From Oscillospiraceae bacterium UBA3851 (GTDB lineage: Bacteria > Bacillota > Clostridia > Oscillospirales > Oscillospiraceae): DNA of 6,930 nt. The stretch lies in NCBI GenBank assembly GCA_002392625.1, contig DGHJ01000067.1:1-6930 (forward strand). The letters are read 5' to 3'. Below the pieces are notes generated by a model. It worked only from the letters and a program-made list of their open reading frames with translations, was not told where the DNA came from and ran no database searches. This document shows positions 5,109-6,930 of this stretch, piece by piece; position 1 is the first letter of the stretch; every line of letters begins with the position of its first letter. The position numbers and the translations under genes were made by a program.

Positions 5109-6763
5109 AAAAGAAACATACCGCCGCTATCGCGGCCTTGCTGCTGAGCCTCAGCCTGCTGCTGACGGCCTGCGGCGGCAAAACGGCAAACACGAACACT
5201 AATACGAATTCCAACACGGATACCAATACCGACACAAGCACCAACACAAGCCCAAATTCGGAAGCAACCGCCACCACCGTGGTCGATGAGGACAAAAGCG
5301 GCTACGAATTCTCCAACCGCGACCAGGACGGTTCCTATGACGACGTGGCCGCCACCGTCACCCTGTCTGACAGCGGCAGCACGGCGGAGGGCAGCGGCGT
5401 CACCGTGGACGGCAGCAGCGTCACCGTCACAGCCGCCGGGACCTACGTCATTTCCGGCACCCTGACCGCCGGCAGCATCACCGTGGCGGCGGGGGAGGAG
5501 GACAAGGTGCAGCTGGTGCTCAGCGGCGCCGCAATCACCAACCCCGACGGCCCGGCCCTGTACGTCAAGTCCGCCGACAAGGTGTTCCTGACCCTGGCCG
5601 ACGGAACCGACAACACCCTCTCCGACGGCGCGGACGCCGCCGCCACCGACGACGACAAGGACCTGGACGGCGCCGTCTACAGCCGGGCGGACCTGACCAT
5701 CAACGGCGCCGGCAGCCTGACCGTCAATGGCAACGCCAAGCACGGCGTGGTCTCCAAGGACGATCTGGTCATCACCGGCGGCACCATCACCGTCACGGCG
5801 CAGAACGTGGCCCTCAGCGGCAAGGACTGCGTGAAGATCGAAGACGCCGCGCTGCACCTCACCGCCGGCACCGACGGCATCCGCTCCGACAACGACGAAG
5901 ACGAGAGCCGCGGCTACGTCTATATCAAGAGCGGTAAGATCACGATCGTCTCCGGCAGCGACGGCATCCAGGCGGAAACCAGCCTGTACGTGGCCGGCGG
6001 CACGCTGGACGTCACCGCCGGCGGCGGCAGTGCCAGCGCCCCCGTCCAGAGCGGGTGGGGCATGTGGGGCGGCAGCGCCTCCACCACCGACACCACGGGC
6101 AAGGGCCTGAAGGCCGGCACGGACCTCACCGTCACCGACGGCGTCATCACCGTGGATTCCGCCGACGACAGCCTCCACAGCAACGGCACCATGACCCTTG
6201 CCGGTGGCACGCTGACCCTCACCTCCGGCGACGACGGCGCCCACGCCGACGAGACGCTCACCGTCAACGGCGGGACGCTGGTGATCACGGCGGCCGAGGG
6301 GCTGGAGGCCACCGTCGTCACCGTCAACGACGGCGACGTCACCATCACCGCCTCCGACGATGGCATCAACGCCGCCCAAAAGTCCTCCGCATATGAGCCG
6401 CTGGTGGAGATCAACGGGGGCAGCATCACCATCGTCATGGGCGCCGGCGATACGGACGGCGTCGACTCCAACGGCAACATCGTCATCAATGGCGGAACGA
6501 TCTCCGTCACCGGCAATTCCGCCTTCGACTACGAGGGCAGCGGCGTCATCAACGGCGGCACCGTCATCGTCAACGGCCAGCAGGTCACCACTCTGCCCAA
6601 CCAGATGATGGGCGGCATGATGGGTCCCGGCGGCATGGGCGGCTTCACCCCCGGCGGACAGTCCGGCACACAGCCCGGTGGCCAGCCCGGCACACAGCCT
6701 GGCGGCCAGCCCGGTGGCCAGCCCGGTGGCCAGGGCAGACCCGGCGGCTTCGGTCAACACTGA
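5105..6763 (+). CDS. Surface lipoprotein, Cthe_2159-like beta-helix (carbohydrate-binding, DUF4353 type)
   Basis: The 552-residue protein begins with a lipoprotein signal (KKK, hydrophobic core, lipobox LTAC with C23), so it should be anchored on the outer face of the membrane. An Asn/Thr/Asp-rich linker follows at 27-58. The N-terminal part of the conserved domain has TYVISGTL at 113-120. From about 190 to 490 come repeated rungs such as ITGGTITVT, SDGIQAET, VNGGTLVIT, SDDGIN and INGGTVIVNG, the pattern of a right-handed beta-helix with acidic turns likely to bind calcium. Residues 306-326 are a Gly/Ser/Trp-rich insertion before KGLKAG (333-338). The tail (501-552) is Met/Gly-rich and then has seven PGGQ-like tetrapeptides (516-543). 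The founding member Cthe_2159 binds cellulose and acidic sugars; the ligand here is unknown. GTG 5105 overlaps the DUF4956 stop by 4 nt, so it is the third gene of the VTC operon. Confidence 0.9.
   Translation: MKKKHTAAIAALLLSLSLLLTACGGKTANTNTNTNSNTDTNTDTSTNTSPNSEATATTVVDEDKSGYEFSNRDQDGSYDDVAATVTLSDSGSTAEGSGVTVDGSSVTVTAAGTYVISGTLTAGSITVAAGEEDKVQLVLSGAAITNPDGPALYVKSADKVFLTLADGTDNTLSDGADAAATDDDKDLDGAVYSRADLTINGAGSLTVNGNAKHGVVSKDDLVITGGTITVTAQNVALSGKDCVKIEDAALHLTAGTDGIRSDNDEDESRGYVYIKSGKITIVSGSDGIQAETSLYVAGGTLDVTAGGGSASAPVQSGWGMWGGSASTTDTTGKGLKAGTDLTVTDGVITVDSADDSLHSNGTMTLAGGTLTLTSGDDGAHADETLTVNGGTLVITAAEGLEATVVTVNDGDVTITASDDGINAAQKSSAYEPLVEINGGSITIVMGAGDTDGVDSNGNIVINGGTISVTGNSAFDYEGSGVINGGTVIVNGQQVTTLPNQMMGGMMGPGGMGGFTPGGQSGTQPGGQPGTQPGGQPGGQPGGQGRPGGFGQH
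5183..5278 (+). repeat. Low-complexity Asn/Thr linker coding stretch
   Basis: This stretch encodes residues 27-58 of the lipoprotein, mostly alternating Asn, Thr, Asp and Ser. It uses many AAC, AAT, ACA and ACG codons and is visibly less GC-rich than the rest of the gene. It most likely forms a flexible spacer between the lipid anchor and the beta-helix. Such imperfect short repeats can change length by slippage. Confidence 0.7.
6650..6733 (+). repeat. In-frame 12-bp tandem repeat (PGGQ tail)
   Basis: Seven 12-bp units encode PGGQ, SGTQ, PGGQ, PGTQ, PGGQ, PGGQ, PGGQ. The unit CAGCCCGGTGGC occurs identically at 6671-6682, 6707-6718 and 6719-6730. The near-identity of units at the DNA level suggests recent expansion. 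The unit length is a multiple of three, so copy-number change would lengthen or shorten the tail without shifting the frame. A similar proline-glycine tail could span the cell wall or mediate contacts, but this is inference. Confidence 0.88.
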
Positions 6764-6791
6764 TTACCACTTTTTCCCCTCTTTTTTGCAA

Positions 6792-6820
6792 AGGCACCCG
6801 GTCCCTGTGGCCGGGTGCCT
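6792..6820 (+). terminator. Perfect hairpin after the VTC operon, probable terminator
   Basis: AGGCACCCGG (6792-6801) pairs perfectly with CCGGGTGCCT (6811-6820) around a nine-base loop, starting 29 nt after the lipoprotein stop. Position and stability suit the end of the operon. However, no T run follows the stem on either strand; the T runs at 6771-6775 and 6782-6787 come before it. It may therefore be a weak terminator or an mRNA 3'-end stabilising structure. Confidence 0.5.
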
Positions 6821-6873
6821 CAGACCGTAGACAAAGGGTATTTACAGAAAAGTTTCGACACGCATGGGGGATT

Positions 6874-6901
6874 GTGAAGGGGGATGGGAGTCCCCCTTCA
6901 C
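6874..6901. repeat. Perfect 11-bp inverted repeat
   Basis: GTGAAGGGGGA (6874-6884) pairs perfectly with TCCCCCTTCAC (6891-6901) around the loop TGGGAG. No T run follows on either strand, so it is not a standard terminator. It lies in a 110-nt stretch with no gene after the operon-end hairpin and may be a dispersed palindromic element or a structured RNA end. Confidence 0.65.
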
Positions 6902-6915
6902 GTGAAATCAAAACC

Positions 6916-6930
6916 TCCGGCTAAGCCGGA
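6916..6930. terminator. Hairpin cut by the window edge, possible terminator
   Basis: TCCGGC (6916-6921) pairs with GCCGGA (6925-6930) around TAA, and AAAACC lies just upstream (6910-6915). If the next bases are GGTTTT, this would be a complete bidirectional terminator, but the sequence ends here, so this is a prediction. Confidence 0.4.

Noticed and set aside
6650..6733. CRISPR-like or minisatellite array
   Set aside because: The 12-bp units are contiguous with no spacers, keep the reading frame and encode a PGGQ tail.
4988..6760. A 590-codon open frame on the minus strand, antisense to the lipoprotein gene
   Set aside because: Its translation is a monotonous Gly/Ala/Val/Asp-rich string with no recognisable domain. 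It mirrors the GC-rich repeats of the beta-helix gene, which has a lipobox, RBS and family motifs, so it is a shadow frame.
6645..6911. An 88-codon minus-strand frame across the operon end
   Set aside because: It runs through two hairpins and the antisense of the PGGQ repeat, has no clear RBS and resembles nothing I recognise.

Overview
The window reads as part of the chromosome of a GC-rich Bacillota, most likely an Oscillospiraceae/Flavonifractor-type gut clostridium. This is inferred from strong AGGAGG-type ribosome binding sites, consistently GC-rich codon choice, a mix of Bacillota-style genes (HflX, YigZ/IMPACT, PepD) and a VTC / DUF4956 / Cthe_2159-like cluster typical of clostridia. 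All genes are on the + strand and are tightly packed. I cannot fix the species.

Region 1 (1-84) holds the last codons of an unidentified upstream gene and a strong intrinsic terminator. Region 2 (about 86-3592) is a housekeeping transcription unit. A sigma-A-type promoter lies just after that terminator, followed by hflX (a ribosome-associated GTPase), a YigZ/IMPACT-family gene overlapping it by 4 nt, and a PepD-type M20 dipeptidase, then a GC-rich terminator. The three products suit stress and recycling physiology (ribosome splitting, translation-linked YigZ, dipeptide turnover), but their functional link is only inferred from co-orientation and spacing.

Region 3 (about 3593-6763) is the interesting part. 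After an AT-rich 5' region come three translationally coupled genes, overlapping by 8 and 4 nt: a soluble VTC-type triphosphate-tunnel protein with the tunnel residues visible, a multi-pass DUF4956 membrane protein with a cytosolic C-terminal domain, and a large surface lipoprotein with a beta-helical repeat (Cthe_2159 / carbohydrate-binding DUF4353 type) and a Pro-Gly-Gln tail. The arrangement places a polymerase-like enzyme in the cytosol, a membrane partner beside it and an acidic repeat protein outside the cell. I propose as a hypothesis that they form a minimal split VTC-like system that makes a polyanion (polyphosphate, by analogy with yeast VTC4), moves it across the membrane, and binds or organises it, or another acidic polymer, at the surface.

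Region 4 (6764-6930) is non-coding and unusually rich in hairpins: a 10-bp stem, a perfect 11-bp stem, and a 6-bp stem cut by the window edge that may be half of a terminator. It may be a terminator cluster or a dispersed repeat.
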